From contig NZ_JARRAB010000012.1 of NCBI RefSeq assembly GCF_030376615.1, positions 62,001 to 126,000 on the forward strand: DNA of 64,000 nt, given 5' to 3'. Shown here in pieces: positions 25,572 to 34,600 of the stretch (position 1 is the stretch's first letter; each line of letters starts with the position of its first letter). The position numbers and the translations under genes were made by a program. The stretch comes from Pseudomonas sp. sp1636 (lineage in GTDB: Bacteria; Pseudomonadota; Gammaproteobacteria; Pseudomonadales; Pseudomonadaceae). A model generated the notes under the pieces. That model saw only the letters and a program-made list of their open reading frames with translations. It was not told the DNA's origin and did no database searches.

Positions 25572-27599
25572 TCAGGTCTGCAGTAGCCGCTTGAGCCAGT
25601 CGAGCAATACCGTTGGCAGCAGTTCCGGTTTGGGTAGCAGCGCGTACTGACGGGCACCGAACACCGCAGGCAGGTAGTTGGCGGCCTGGCGGTCGATGGT
25701 CAGGCAGAACGGGTAGATGCCCTGCAGCTTGGCTTCGGTAACCGCCTGACGCATGTCCTCGACGCCATAGCGGCCCTCATACTCGTCCACATCGTTGGGT
25801 TTGCCGTCGGACAGCAGCAGCAACAGCCGATGCGCCGCCGGCTCCCCCATCAGCAGGTTGCTGGCGTGGCGGATCGCAGCGCCCGCGCGGGTGTAGCGCT
25901 CCGGCTCCAGCCCGGCGATGCGCCGGCCGGTGGCATTGTCGTAGCGCTCGGCGAAGCCCTTGATGCTACGCAGCGTCACCGCCAGCGGGCCTTCTCCAGA
26001 AAAGCTCTGCACGCTGTACGGCTCGCCCAGCCCTTCCAGAGCCAGGCATACCAGCAGCAGCGCTTCGCGCTCGACATCGATGACCCGGCGGTTGCTGCTC
26101 AGCCAGCCGTCGGTGGAGCCGCTGGCATCCACCAGGAGCATGATCGCCATGTCGCGCTGGTTGGTCCGCTGCGTCTGGTACAGCGCCTGCGGCATGCTCA
26201 GCCCGGCGCGAGCCTCGGCGAGGCCGTCAAGGTAGGCGTCCAGATCCACCTCGTCGCCGTCCAGTTGGCGGCGCAGGCGCAGGCGCTGCGCTCGCAGCAT
26301 CTCGAATTGGCGGCGGATCGCGGCGAGCATCGAGCGGTGGGTGGCGAGGGTTTGCTCGACCCATTGTTGCGGGCCAAGCGGCGCGGCTAGTACCTGCACC
26401 ATGGCCCCGGGGGTGCGGTACCTGCGGTTTTGGTAGTCCCATTCCGGGTAGCTCAGGCGCTCGGCGCTGGCTTGCGGGTCGCTGCGCTGGCGCAGAGCGC
26501 GGCGATCCGGCAGCTCATCGGACAGCAGCACCTCCTTCGGGCTTCCCGGGGTGAGCACCAGGCGTGCTTCGTTCAGTTCGGCCAGCGAGTCGGCGAAGTC
26601 CTCGGCGGGAGTGGCTTGGTCGCGGTCGGTTGGGCGCTGCATGCCGAGCGGATCCTCGGCATGTTCCTGCGGCGGCGACGGCTGCACCATCCAGACTCCC
26701 GGCGGTTGCTCGTCGTCCTCGCCGTCGATGGCTTCGCGTACCTGCGGGCGACGGGACAGGCGGGCGCCGCGTGGCGCCGGGGTGTCGCCGGGAGGATCTT
26801 GCTCGGGGTGGCTCGACGCGTCGAGGCGAGACTGTGCGGGTATGCGCAACTCGCCGATCCAGAGGTCGGCCAGCAAGGCGCCGCCAGGCATCGGCCGACC
26901 CGGTGGGTACAGCCGAGCGGCGAGCTGCTCGGCCAGTTGCCGCGACTCGTCGCTGCTGGCCGGCAACGGCAGGTCAGCGAGCGGCTCGCCGCAGCGGCTC
27001 TGCAGCAAGCGGCGGAGCAATTGCTCCCGTGCTCGCTGCGGTGCGGTAAAGCGCGCCAGCGGCGGGCGAGTGGCCAGCGCCTGGTTGCGCCGACTCTGCA
27101 ACGAGTCGCGCAGCCCCGGCAGGCAGGCCAGCAGTTGGGCGTCGGCCGCCCAGGCTTCCAGCAGCCGGTAGAGGCTGCGCTGCAGCGCCGAGTCGATGCG
27201 CTGCGCCATGGCTGCACTGCCGCGTTGCGCGCGCATGGCCTGTTGCAGAGCCAGGCTGCGATACATGATCTGCGCCGCTGCGGGGTCGGCGATACCCAGC
27301 TGCGCCGGCAGCCAGATATGCTGGTCGTCGGTGGCTGGGATCGCGGCCTGCGGGTAGGGTTTTTCGACGCGGCGGAAGAGTTTTTCCAGGAACGTCGGCA
27401 GCGCTGGTGGCTGCGCCACTCGCAGCGGGTAGCTGCGGCCGAAACTGGCATAGATCAGCAGATCAAGCCGCTCGGCGACATCGCTCAGGGCCAGCGGGTG
27501 CGGGACGCCGGGCGAGCTGCGGTGGCGCTGCCAGAGTGCCTGGGCGTAGACGGTGGCGTGGCGGGCAACGTCGGTGATGACGTCTTCGGCTTCGGCCAT
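25572..27599 (-). CDS. norD: Nitric oxide reductase activation protein NorD (VWA domain)
   Basis: A 675-residue cytosolic protein needed to activate cytochrome-c-dependent NO reductase. The C-terminal third is a von Willebrand A domain with the MIDAS motif DASGSTDGW, followed by TRAGAAIRHA and LLLLSDGKPND. The long N-terminal half and the acidic, proline-rich linker (about 260-340) are typical of NorD/CbbO-like proteins. The start overlaps the norQ stop by one base (TGATG), so it is coupled to its AAA+ partner, as in other MoxR-VWA pairs. It is the last gene of norC-norB-norQ-norD. Confidence 0.93.
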   Translation of the reverse strand: MAEAEDVITDVARHATVYAQALWQRHRSSPGVPHPLALSDVAERLDLLIYASFGRSYPLRVAQPPALPTFLEKLFRRVEKPYPQAAIPATDDQHIWLPAQLGIADPAAAQIMYRSLALQQAMRAQRGSAAMAQRIDSALQRSLYRLLEAWAADAQLLACLPGLRDSLQSRRNQALATRPPLARFTAPQRAREQLLRRLLQSRCGEPLADLPLPASSDESRQLAEQLAARLYPPGRPMPGGALLADLWIGELRIPAQSRLDASSHPEQDPPGDTPAPRGARLSRRPQVREAIDGEDDEQPPGVWMVQPSPPQEHAEDPLGMQRPTDRDQATPAEDFADSLAELNEARLVLTPGSPKEVLLSDELPDRRALRQRSDPQASAERLSYPEWDYQNRRYRTPGAMVQVLAAPLGPQQWVEQTLATHRSMLAAIRRQFEMLRAQRLRLRRQLDGDEVDLDAYLDGLAEARAGLSMPQALYQTQRTNQRDMAIMLLVDASGSTDGWLSSNRRVIDVEREALLLVCLALEGLGEPYSVQSFSGEGPLAVTLRSIKGFAERYDNATGRRIAGLEPERYTRAGAAIRHASNLLMGEPAAHRLLLLLSDGKPNDVDEYEGRYGVEDMRQAVTEAKLQGIYPFCLTIDRQAANYLPAVFGARQYALLPKPELLPTVLLDWLKRLLQT

Positions 27600-28429
27600 C
27601 AGACAAAGGTCATGTCGACCAGGTCGCGCATGGTGGCAACCAGCGTGGCATCGTCGGAAAGCGGCGCTATCAGCGCGGCGTTACAGGCGGTGCGTAGGGC
27701 AATGCCGCTGCTGATCAGGCAGGCAGTGGCGATCAGCAAGCGGGTGCTTGGCACTTCCGCCAGGCCACGATCCTGCAGGGCCCGCAGGCGCTGGGCGAGG
27801 CTCACCAGGGCGTGGGCGGTGGGCTGATCGATGCCGCTCTCGCGCATGAGGATAGTGGTTTCGCACGCGGCGCTGGGGAAGTTGAAATCCAGGGCGACGA
27901 AGCGCTGGCGGGTGCTGGGCTTTAGATCCTTGAGCATGCGTTGGTAGCCCGGGTTGTAGGACACCACCAGTTGGAAGCCCGGCGCGGCCTCGAGGGTTTC
28001 GCCGGTCTTGTCCAGCGGCAGGATGCGGCGGTAATCGGTGAGCGGGTGTAGCACCACGATAGTGTCCTGACGCGCTTCAACCACCTCATCCAGATAGCAG
28101 ATGGCGCCTTCGCGTACCGCGCGGGTCAGCGGGCCATCGACCCAGCGGGTGCCGTCGCTGCCGAGCAGGAAGCGCCCAATCAGGTCGCTGGCGGTCATGT
28201 CGTCATGGCAGGACACGGTGATCATTGGCCGACCCAGGCGCCAGGCCATGTGCTCGACGAAGCGCGTCTTGCCGCAACCGGTTGGCCCCTTGAGCATGAC
28301 CGCCAGTTGCCGCGCGTGGCACTGCTCGAATACCTCTATCTCGTCGCCGGACGGCTGATACCAAGGCTCGGCATCGAGCCGTACGGGGCGAGCCGACGGT
28401 TGCGGCAGCGTTGCAGCCATCGGCTTCAC
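27599..28429 (-). CDS. norQ: NorQ/NirQ-type MoxR AAA+ ATPase
   Basis: A 276-residue AAA+ ATPase that works with NorD to insert cofactors into, or activate, NO reductase. Walker A is GPTGCGKTRF, Walker B is AICYLDEVVEAR, and sensor/arginine-finger regions follow (LVVSYNPGYQ, STRQRFVALDF). The assigned start is a GTG whose last bases overlap the norB stop (GTGA); ATG 28420, three codons in, is an alternative. Overlap on both sides shows a tightly coupled operon. Confidence 0.93.
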   Translation of the reverse strand: MKPMAATLPQPSARPVRLDAEPWYQPSGDEIEVFEQCHARQLAVMLKGPTGCGKTRFVEHMAWRLGRPMITVSCHDDMTASDLIGRFLLGSDGTRWVDGPLTRAVREGAICYLDEVVEARQDTIVVLHPLTDYRRILPLDKTGETLEAAPGFQLVVSYNPGYQRMLKDLKPSTRQRFVALDFNFPSAACETTILMRESGIDQPTAHALVSLAQRLRALQDRGLAEVPSTRLLIATACLISSGIALRTACNAALIAPLSDDATLVATMRDLVDMTFV

Positions 28430-29799
28430 TGCTGTCCGTGTCCGGCTGGAGCATTGCCGGGTAGCGCCTCGCGATCATCGACCTCGAGCCGGCGCGGATG
28501 GCGGAAGAAGTCGTAGATGAACAACCCGACGCCGATAGTGAAGATCGAGGCGGTGGCTACCAGCATCAGTAAGTGGATCTGGATTTTCAGCTGCGTATCC
28601 AGATAGCCCATGCCGAGGATGCGCTCCAGGTAGACCTGGCCGATACCCGCGGTGGCAAACGACAGTGTCATGCCGAACATGCCGCCTAGCTGCAGCCAGA
28701 ATGCCCAGTAGCCGATGCTGCCGCCATCCTCGCTGCGGCCGCGAGTCAGTGACGGCAGGGCATAGACGATCATGGCCATGACGATCATGGCGTAGGCGCC
28801 ATAGAAGGCGGCATGGCCGTGCATGGCGGTGATCAGGGTGCCATGGGTCCACTTGTTGACGCCGGGGAAGGTGTGCGCGAAGCCCAGCAGACCGGCGCCG
28901 AACAGGGTGAACACGGCGCTGCCGAGTGTCCAGTGCAGGGCCAGCATGTTCGGATGGGCCAAGCCGGAGCGGCGTATGGCGTAGTAGGCGTACATCGCCA
29001 TGCCCGCCAATGCCAGGGGCTCCAGCGCACTGAACAGCCCGCCGATGGGCAACCAGTAGCCAGGTACGCCGACCCAGTAATAATGGTGTGCGGTGCCGAG
29101 GATGCCGGCGATGAATACTAGGCCGACGATCACGTACAGCCACTTCTCCATCACCTCGCGATCAGCACCGGACAGGCGGATCAGCAGATAGGCGAGAAAG
29201 CCGCCCTGGATCATTTCCCACACGCCCTCGACCCATAGGTGGATGGTCCACCAGCGGTAGTAGATCGACACGACATAGTTTTCATAATGCAGCAGTGCCG
29301 GCAGGTAGAGCAGCGCGGCGCTGGCCAGGCCGAGCAGGAGCACGCCCTCGGTGGTGGTGAAGCGGCCAGACTTCTTGATGGTCATGCCGATGTTGTAGAG
29401 GAAGATCAGCATGCAGAGGACGATCACCAGCTTGTGCGGGAGCGGTTGTTCTAGCAGCTTGTTGCCGGTGCCGAAGCGGAACAGGTAACCGATGATGGCG
29501 GTGACGCCCATGGCGGTCCACAGACCGAGCTGGATATAGGCGAGCTTGGTGCTGTACAGCTCGGTGCGTGACTCGTCGGGCACCATCCAGTAGGTCGCGC
29601 CCATGAAGCCGGTGAGCACCCAGACGATCAGCAGATTGGTATGAATCATTTTGCTCACATCAAACGGCAGGATGTACAGCAAGGGATCGGGGCCTAGGTA
29701 CTTCGCCGCGGAGAGCAAACCGAACACCAGCTGCAAGCCGAACAGCACCATGGCGACGGCGAAGTACCAGTAAGCGACGGACTGTGATTGGTAACGCAT
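28426..29799 (-). CDS. norB: Nitric oxide reductase large subunit NorB
   Basis: A 457-residue, 12-helix haem-copper-oxidase-family subunit that reduces NO to N2O. All metal ligands are present at a constant offset of 20 from P. aeruginosa NorB: H187 (TIHLWVEGVWE), H238/H239 (AHHYYWVG) and H327/H329 (MHGHAAFYG). So are the catalytic glutamates E191 and E260 (ALEPLALAG). The other haem b ligand is H53 (MIHTNLL). The upstream TTG (29805) is rejected: ATG 29799 has a GGGGG element 6 bp upstream. It is a quinol-independent cNor because the separate cytochrome subunit NorC precedes it. Confidence 0.97.
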   Translation of the reverse strand: MRYQSQSVAYWYFAVAMVLFGLQLVFGLLSAAKYLGPDPLLYILPFDVSKMIHTNLLIVWVLTGFMGATYWMVPDESRTELYSTKLAYIQLGLWTAMGVTAIIGYLFRFGTGNKLLEQPLPHKLVIVLCMLIFLYNIGMTIKKSGRFTTTEGVLLLGLASAALLYLPALLHYENYVVSIYYRWWTIHLWVEGVWEMIQGGFLAYLLIRLSGADREVMEKWLYVIVGLVFIAGILGTAHHYYWVGVPGYWLPIGGLFSALEPLALAGMAMYAYYAIRRSGLAHPNMLALHWTLGSAVFTLFGAGLLGFAHTFPGVNKWTHGTLITAMHGHAAFYGAYAMIVMAMIVYALPSLTRGRSEDGGSIGYWAFWLQLGGMFGMTLSFATAGIGQVYLERILGMGYLDTQLKIQIHLLMLVATASIFTIGVGLFIYDFFRHPRRLEVDDREALPGNAPAGHGQQ

Positions 29800-29856
29800 G
29801 GCCAACCCCCTGCAAGGTGTCGTCCCGCTGGGCCGCAGCCCGCGACGGAAGCGCTG

Positions 29857-30729
29857 TTATTTGAATGTCGCGAGGTACGCGACTAGCTGGTCGATCTGCT
29901 CGGGTGTCAGCGACTCGGCATAGTTGCTGGGCATGAACGAGGTGCCGCCGGCCGAGTACATCTCGCCCGGGTACAAATAGGCACTGGGTGTGACGATGGA
30001 TTCGCGGATGTACGCCTCGACGCTGTCGGCGTTGCCCTGATAGTCCGCAGAGGCCATGACTGTTTTGGCCCGCGCGGCCAGTCCGGCCTGGGTCGGCCCG
30101 GCCAGGTTCACGCCGGGGGCGATTGAGTGGCAGGCATTGCACGCCGGGGTCGCCGTGCGGAACAGGACTTCGCCAAGGGCGATGGGGTCTGCTGCCGTGC
30201 CGCTGGCCGGGGCCGTGGCGGGCGGCATGCGCTCGCTGCTGCGAGCGGATCCATAAGCGTCCTGCTGCGCCAGGGTCAGGTCGGTGCCGGGGATTGAGGA
30301 ACCGGCCACTAAAATCGGTCGTGGCGGCCAGCCCTGATTATCGACATTGGCCACCCAGTCGAAGAAGGCGATCAGCGCCGCGATATCTTCGTCATTGAGA
30401 TTCTGGTTCGGCATCAACCGGCGATGGCGTTGCTCGTTGTAGAACTTCGCCGGATTCTTGAGGAAGGCCGTCAGGTAAGGCGCGCCACGCAGCTGGGAGA
30501 TCTTCGTCAGGTCAGGCGCGTAGTAGGCGCCCTCGCCAAAGAGGGTGTGGCAGTTGATGCAGTTTTTCGCGTGCCAGACGTCCTTGCCACGGGTTACTTG
30601 CGGGGTGATGTTCTCGACGTTGGTTAATCTGGCGAACTGCCGGTGACTGTCCACGGTGAGGCCGAGGAAGATCACCGTGGCGATGGCTGTAGAGATGATG
30701 GCAAAGGAGCGGGTTTGTCGTTTGTTCAT
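29857..30729 (-). CDS. norC: NorC with an additional C-terminal cytochrome c domain
   Basis: A membrane-anchored cytochrome c of 290 residues, about twice the usual ~146. Residues 1-25 hold one TM anchor. The NorC domain has CINCH (57-61), LFGEGAYYAPDL and axial M106 (RRLMPN). A linker rich in Ala/Pro/Ser (about 140-180) leads to a second cytochrome c domain with CNACH (197-201) and probable axial M266 (TSFMPSN). The first domain matches ordinary NorC, the electron donor subunit to NorB. The second resembles small diffusible cytochromes and may bring its own electron entry site. There is no frameshift; the fusion is continuous. norB starts 57 bp downstream. Confidence 0.92.
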   Translation of the reverse strand: MNKRQTRSFAIISTAIATVIFLGLTVDSHRQFARLTNVENITPQVTRGKDVWHAKNCINCHTLFGEGAYYAPDLTKISQLRGAPYLTAFLKNPAKFYNEQRHRRLMPNQNLNDEDIAALIAFFDWVANVDNQGWPPRPILVAGSSIPGTDLTLAQQDAYGSARSSERMPPATAPASGTAADPIALGEVLFRTATPACNACHSIAPGVNLAGPTQAGLAARAKTVMASADYQGNADSVEAYIRESIVTPSAYLYPGEMYSAGGTSFMPSNYAESLTPEQIDQLVAYLATFK

Positions 30730-30749
30730 GGGAATGCCTCAACGGCCAG

Positions 30750-30860
30750 TCAAACGCCGATGCCTGTCCAATAGGTAATGCTGATGCCCGCCGCGTACAG
30801 AATGGCGATGAGCATCAGCGCAAGGACCGCGAAGCTGAGTATTCGTAGCGCTTTTTCCAA
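30750..30860 (-). CDS. 36-residue single-TM peptide upstream of norC
   Basis: A short open frame starts with TTG at 30860, 8 bp after a perfect AGGAGGG, and ends 20 bp before norC. It encodes a basic N-terminus (EKALRILSF) and one hydrophobic helix (AVLALMLIAILYAAG), then a short tail ending GIGV. The strong ribosome-binding site, spacing and membrane-helix character argue that it is translated as the first gene of the nor operon. I do not recognise it as NorE or NorF, which are larger. A small accessory subunit of the reductase is possible but unproven. Confidence 0.55.
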   Translation of the reverse strand: MEKALRILSFAVLALMLIAILYAAGISITYWTGIGV

Positions 30861-30875
30861 GGACGTATCCCTCCT

Positions 30876-31064
30876 GAGGAGTTGCATGGCCGGCCATCCG
30901 CCAGCCTGCGACACCGGCGCCGCCGGGTGACTAACCGTTGCCGGATATGCGCCGCGCCGTGACCAATCCGATCAGCGATCGCCGATCGCCCATAGCACGT
31001 GTTCGGCCTGTTAGGTCAGGCACATCCGTTCGTTGCTGCGCAGCAATGGCCTGCGCTCACCGGG
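30876..31064. other. Upstream region of the nor operon, no gene seen
   Basis: This 189-bp stretch should hold the nor promoter. I found no convincing FNR/Dnr box (TTGAT-N4-ATCAA); the nearest match on the minus strand is a poor TGAT..ATTGG near 30962-30978. A run of overlapping GATCGC motifs lies at about 30976-30990. Confidence 0.4.
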
Positions 31065-31268
31065 CTAAACCTGGGCGGGGTCTTGCCGGCAATGAACCCT
31101 GATGGGCTCGGCTAGGCAATGGCTGGGAACGAGTCGGCCGGCATTGAGCGTCAGGCCCATCACTTCGCGGCAGGGGTTGCTGGCCAGAGTCTGGGGGCGA
31201 ACCTCGGGGAGCAGGTCTGCGCGATGCAAGCGGGCAGCTTCGCCAGACGGTGCATGCTTCAAGGCCAT
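31065..31268 (-). pseudogene. Truncated cupin-like gene remnant
   Basis: A 67-codon open frame whose product (TLASNPCREVMGLTLNAGRL, then VPSHCLAEPIRVHC) resembles the first half of small one-domain cupins of about 100-110 residues. Those contain a similar TDxLEVIRLxLPAGKxxPxH...ITVHCLxG pattern. Downstream of VHC the similarity stops and the frame terminates, so the second half is lost or frameshifted. The family call is from memory. The fragment may still be expressed, but a functional metal-binding cupin is unlikely. Confidence 0.4.
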
Positions 31269-31614
31269 GGTTTACTTTCGTCGTTCTGCCTCGTGTGGCC
31301 TTGAGGCTAGTAGGGTCGATGAGGGCTGTCCAATCACGTCCGGATGAGTGGTTCGTGTGCGGCTCGCTCGTGCGCTACGGGTCGATAGGGCCGGCCCTTG
31401 AATAGCCTTAAGCGGCCTATTTCACCCACGGATCTTGGGAGTAGGCTTTAACGCGCCAGGGCGCGTTGGCGATAACGCCGTGTGATCCTCGGCAGCTGCC
31501 CGCGGCTTTGCCTTGGTGCGTATCGGCACCTCGCGGCCTGATCTCTACTGCTGGCGAGTACTGAAGTGCCAGCGGGTCAAGTCCGACAGGCTCCTACAAA
31601 AACGCTACAGGTGC
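31269..31614. other. Gene-free stretch before bcsC
   Basis: About 345 bp with no credible reading frame, no repeat shared with other parts of the window and no clear promoter. It separates the nor operon and cupin remnant from the end of the cellulose operon. Confidence 0.5.
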
Positions 31615-31643
31615 CCACAAGCCCGCGGTTTGCGGGCTTGTGG
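31615..31643. terminator. Hairpin after bcsC
   Basis: A perfect 12-bp stem (CCACAAGCCCGC at 31615-31626, its complement at 31632-31643) with a 5-base loop lies 14 bp beyond the bcsC stop. There is no T-run on either side, so it may be a transcript-stabilising or Rho-assisted end, not a classic intrinsic terminator. Confidence 0.5.
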
Positions 31644-31657
31644 CTGTTGCACTGGGC

Positions 31658-34600
31658 TCAATTGAACTGGGCGTATTCCTCCAGGGGTTCCGGGGGCATT
31701 TTCAGGTCGCCACTCCAGGGGGTGAAGCTATAGCGCAGGTAGAGCAGGGCGCCGCGCGGCTCGTAGTCGCTGCCCACCGAGCGTTCCATGCCGAGCATGC
31801 CGCCGACGAACCAGTTCGGCGTCAGCCGTCGTTCCGCCGAGAAACTGAAACGATAACTGAAACCGTTGCTGCTGCCGCCCTGGAAGATCGGGTTGCCGGC
31901 TTCGCTTTGCCAGTCGCTGCGGGTCGGGAAGTAGGGCGAGTCGTCGCTGCGCGACCAGGCGAAGCCGGTGGCGGCCTCGGCGTAGACCGACCAGTCGCCC
32001 CAGCGCTGGGCATAGTTGATCGGCACCGAGAGCGACTGGTACTGCTGCGGGCTGTAATAACCGCCGTGGCCGAAGGTGTAGCCGCTGAGGTCTTTCTGGT
32101 AGTGCCAGTACATGGCGTTGCCGCCGATGCGTAGGCGCCGGTCGGGCTCGTCGACCAGTCGGAAGTAGACCCCGGCCATCAGCCGGTAGCGGTCATTGTC
32201 TTCCACGTTTTTGCCGGTGAGGCGATGTGCCTGCAGGCTCGACCAGATGCCGTAGCGGCCACCCTCGTCGTAGCTCAGGCCCAGGCGGATGCCGTTGGCG
32301 CGCACACCGCCCCAGGTTTCGCCGGTGCGTGGATCCTCGGTGCCGGCGTAGGACAGCAGCGAGTTGTTCAGTGCGCGGCGCGAGACGTCCAGGCTCCAGC
32401 CCAGCTTGGCCAGGTCGCCCTTGATGCGTATGCCGCCGACCAGATCCTGCACCGGGAAGCCCAGCGGCGTGCTGCCGATGTCCCACTCCAGGCGTTCACC
32501 CCGCCAACCCGCGGCTACGGCGGTGCCTTGCTCGCGCTGGTGGCGGTCGCCGCGATCGCAGGCTTCGCCGCGTTGCGGGCAGAGGATGACGCTGCCGAAG
32601 TCGCTGGCCTCGAGCAGGTTGTCGAAGCTGCCGTTATCCAGGGTCACCTGCTCGGCACGCAGGAAGCCCCGGCCGCTGCCCAGTGGCTGAGCCGCTTCGA
32701 CATTCAGGTTATCCGCCTGTAGGTCGGAGAAGCCTGGCGTGCCGCTGCTTTCCAGGCGGCTGTACTGCAGGGTGACGGTGGGTGCCTGGCGCAGGTAGAG
32801 CTCGGCGGAATCGCTGCGGATGCTGCGGGTGAGCCAGTCATCTTGGCCATCGGCCCGGGTGCTGCGGGTGAAGGCCAGGGCATCGTCCGGCGCCAGGGCG
32901 ATGCCGCTGCTGCGCATGGCCTCGCGATAGGCCGCCAGCGCCTGTTGCGGTTGGCCGCCGGCCAGGGCCAGGCGCCCGCTGTCGCGCCAGATCCAGGGGT
33001 CTTCCGGGGCGGCGAGACGGGCCTGGGCCATGGTTTGCTCGGCCTTGGCCTGTTCGCCGAGTTGCAGCCAGAGATTGGCGATGCGCCGTTGTTGGCTGGG
33101 CGAGGGGGTGGCTGGGGCAAACGCCTCGAGGCGCTGCCGAACATCGGCGTCGCGGCGCTGCTGGGCCAGTTCGATCAGGCTCAGTGCGGCTTCGCTGTTG
33201 TGCGGTTCGAGTTGCTGAGCCAGTCGGTACTGGCGCTCCGCTTCTGCTCGGTCGCCCCGCCGTTCGGCCCATTCGCCGAGCGTCAGGGGGATGGCGACCT
33301 CGTCTGCAAAGTGGCGTTGCTGCAACTTGAGGTAGTCGCCGGCCGCATGCTCACGCCCCTGGGCATGCAATCGGCGGGCATGATCCATGGTCTGGCCGAA
33401 ACGCAGGCGCCGATCCAGGGCACGCATGTCGTCGTCCCATTTGCCGCTGGGCACCTTGGCCAGGCTGTCCAGGGCTTGCTGGGGGCGATCCTGGCTGGCC
33501 AGGAACAGGCTGTGGGCATAGCGCGAGGGCGGGTCGTAGGGTGCGCGCAGCAACAGGCCGGCAAAGCTCTGCTCGGCATTGGCATCGCCGAGCCGAGCGC
33601 GAGCCTTGGCCAGGTCGTAGGCGATCCAGGGATTGTCCGGTTGCAGGCGCAAGGCCTGCTCGAGACTGTGTTTGGCACTGGCCCAGCGCTGCTGGTCGGC
33701 GTGTTGTTGGGCCTGGCTGACCAGTTGGGCAGCCTGCAGGCGGTTCAGCTCGGGTTCGAAGCGTTGGCGCTGATCGGTCGACAAGGTGGCGATGATACGC
33801 CGTGCGCGTTCCGGCTGGCTGGCACTGTAGAGGTTGATCAAGCCGCGCTTGGCCGCAAGGTTGCTGCTGTCGCGGCTCAGCGCCGCCTGGTAGTGGCGTT
33901 CGGCGCCGCTGATATCGTTGCGCTTGGCCTGAATAGCGCCCAGGCCGTTGAGCGGTTCGGTTGCTCTGGGCTTGAGTTTGGCGGCTTGCTGGTAAAGCTG
34001 CTCGCCGCGTTCGAGCTGGCCCTGTTCGACCGCTGCGTCGGCTTGCTTGAGGGTGGCCCAGAAGCGTGATTCACCGATCAGGGTTTGCCACTTGCCCAGG
34101 TTGTCGATGTTTTCCTCGTGGCTGCGTGCCCGTTCGTACAGCGCCAGGGCTTCCTGTTGTCGGCCCTGGCGCTGGCGTAGCAGGCCCAGCGCGCCGAGAG
34201 TCTGGGCATCGGTGGGGAAGCCCTGCAGGGCCAGTTGCAGGTCGCGCTCAATGCTCGGGTAGGCCTGCGAGCCGCTGTCGAGCAGGCCCAGCGCACGTTG
34301 TTTGGCCTGGAAGGAAGGGTTGCCGAGCAACTGTTCCTGTTCGGCCAGGGCTTGTCTGGCGATCTCGTCGGCATCCGGATACTGCTTCAGGTAGCGGCGC
34401 CAGAGCGCGGCGCTGCGCTCGCTGACCGGAAGCCGTTCGAGGCGGTCTTGCCAGACGCGGGCGACGCCATCGCGTGCATAGGGGTCGCTGGCCAACTGTT
34501 CCAGATCGGCATGGGCGGCCTCGCTGAATGGGTCGAGAGCCAGGCGTTGCCTGGCCAGGGCCAGGCGGAAGTTGCTGCTGTGCGGATACTCCTGAACCAG

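Noticed and set aside
30966..30996. Overlapping GATCGC motifs resembling a short repeat array
   Set aside because: Only two or three overlapping hexamers with no spacer regularity; likely chance in GC-rich DNA.
30930..31000. FNR/Dnr box for the nor operon
   Set aside because: Searched for TTGAT-N4-ATCAA on both strands; only a poor partial match was found, so it was not annotated.
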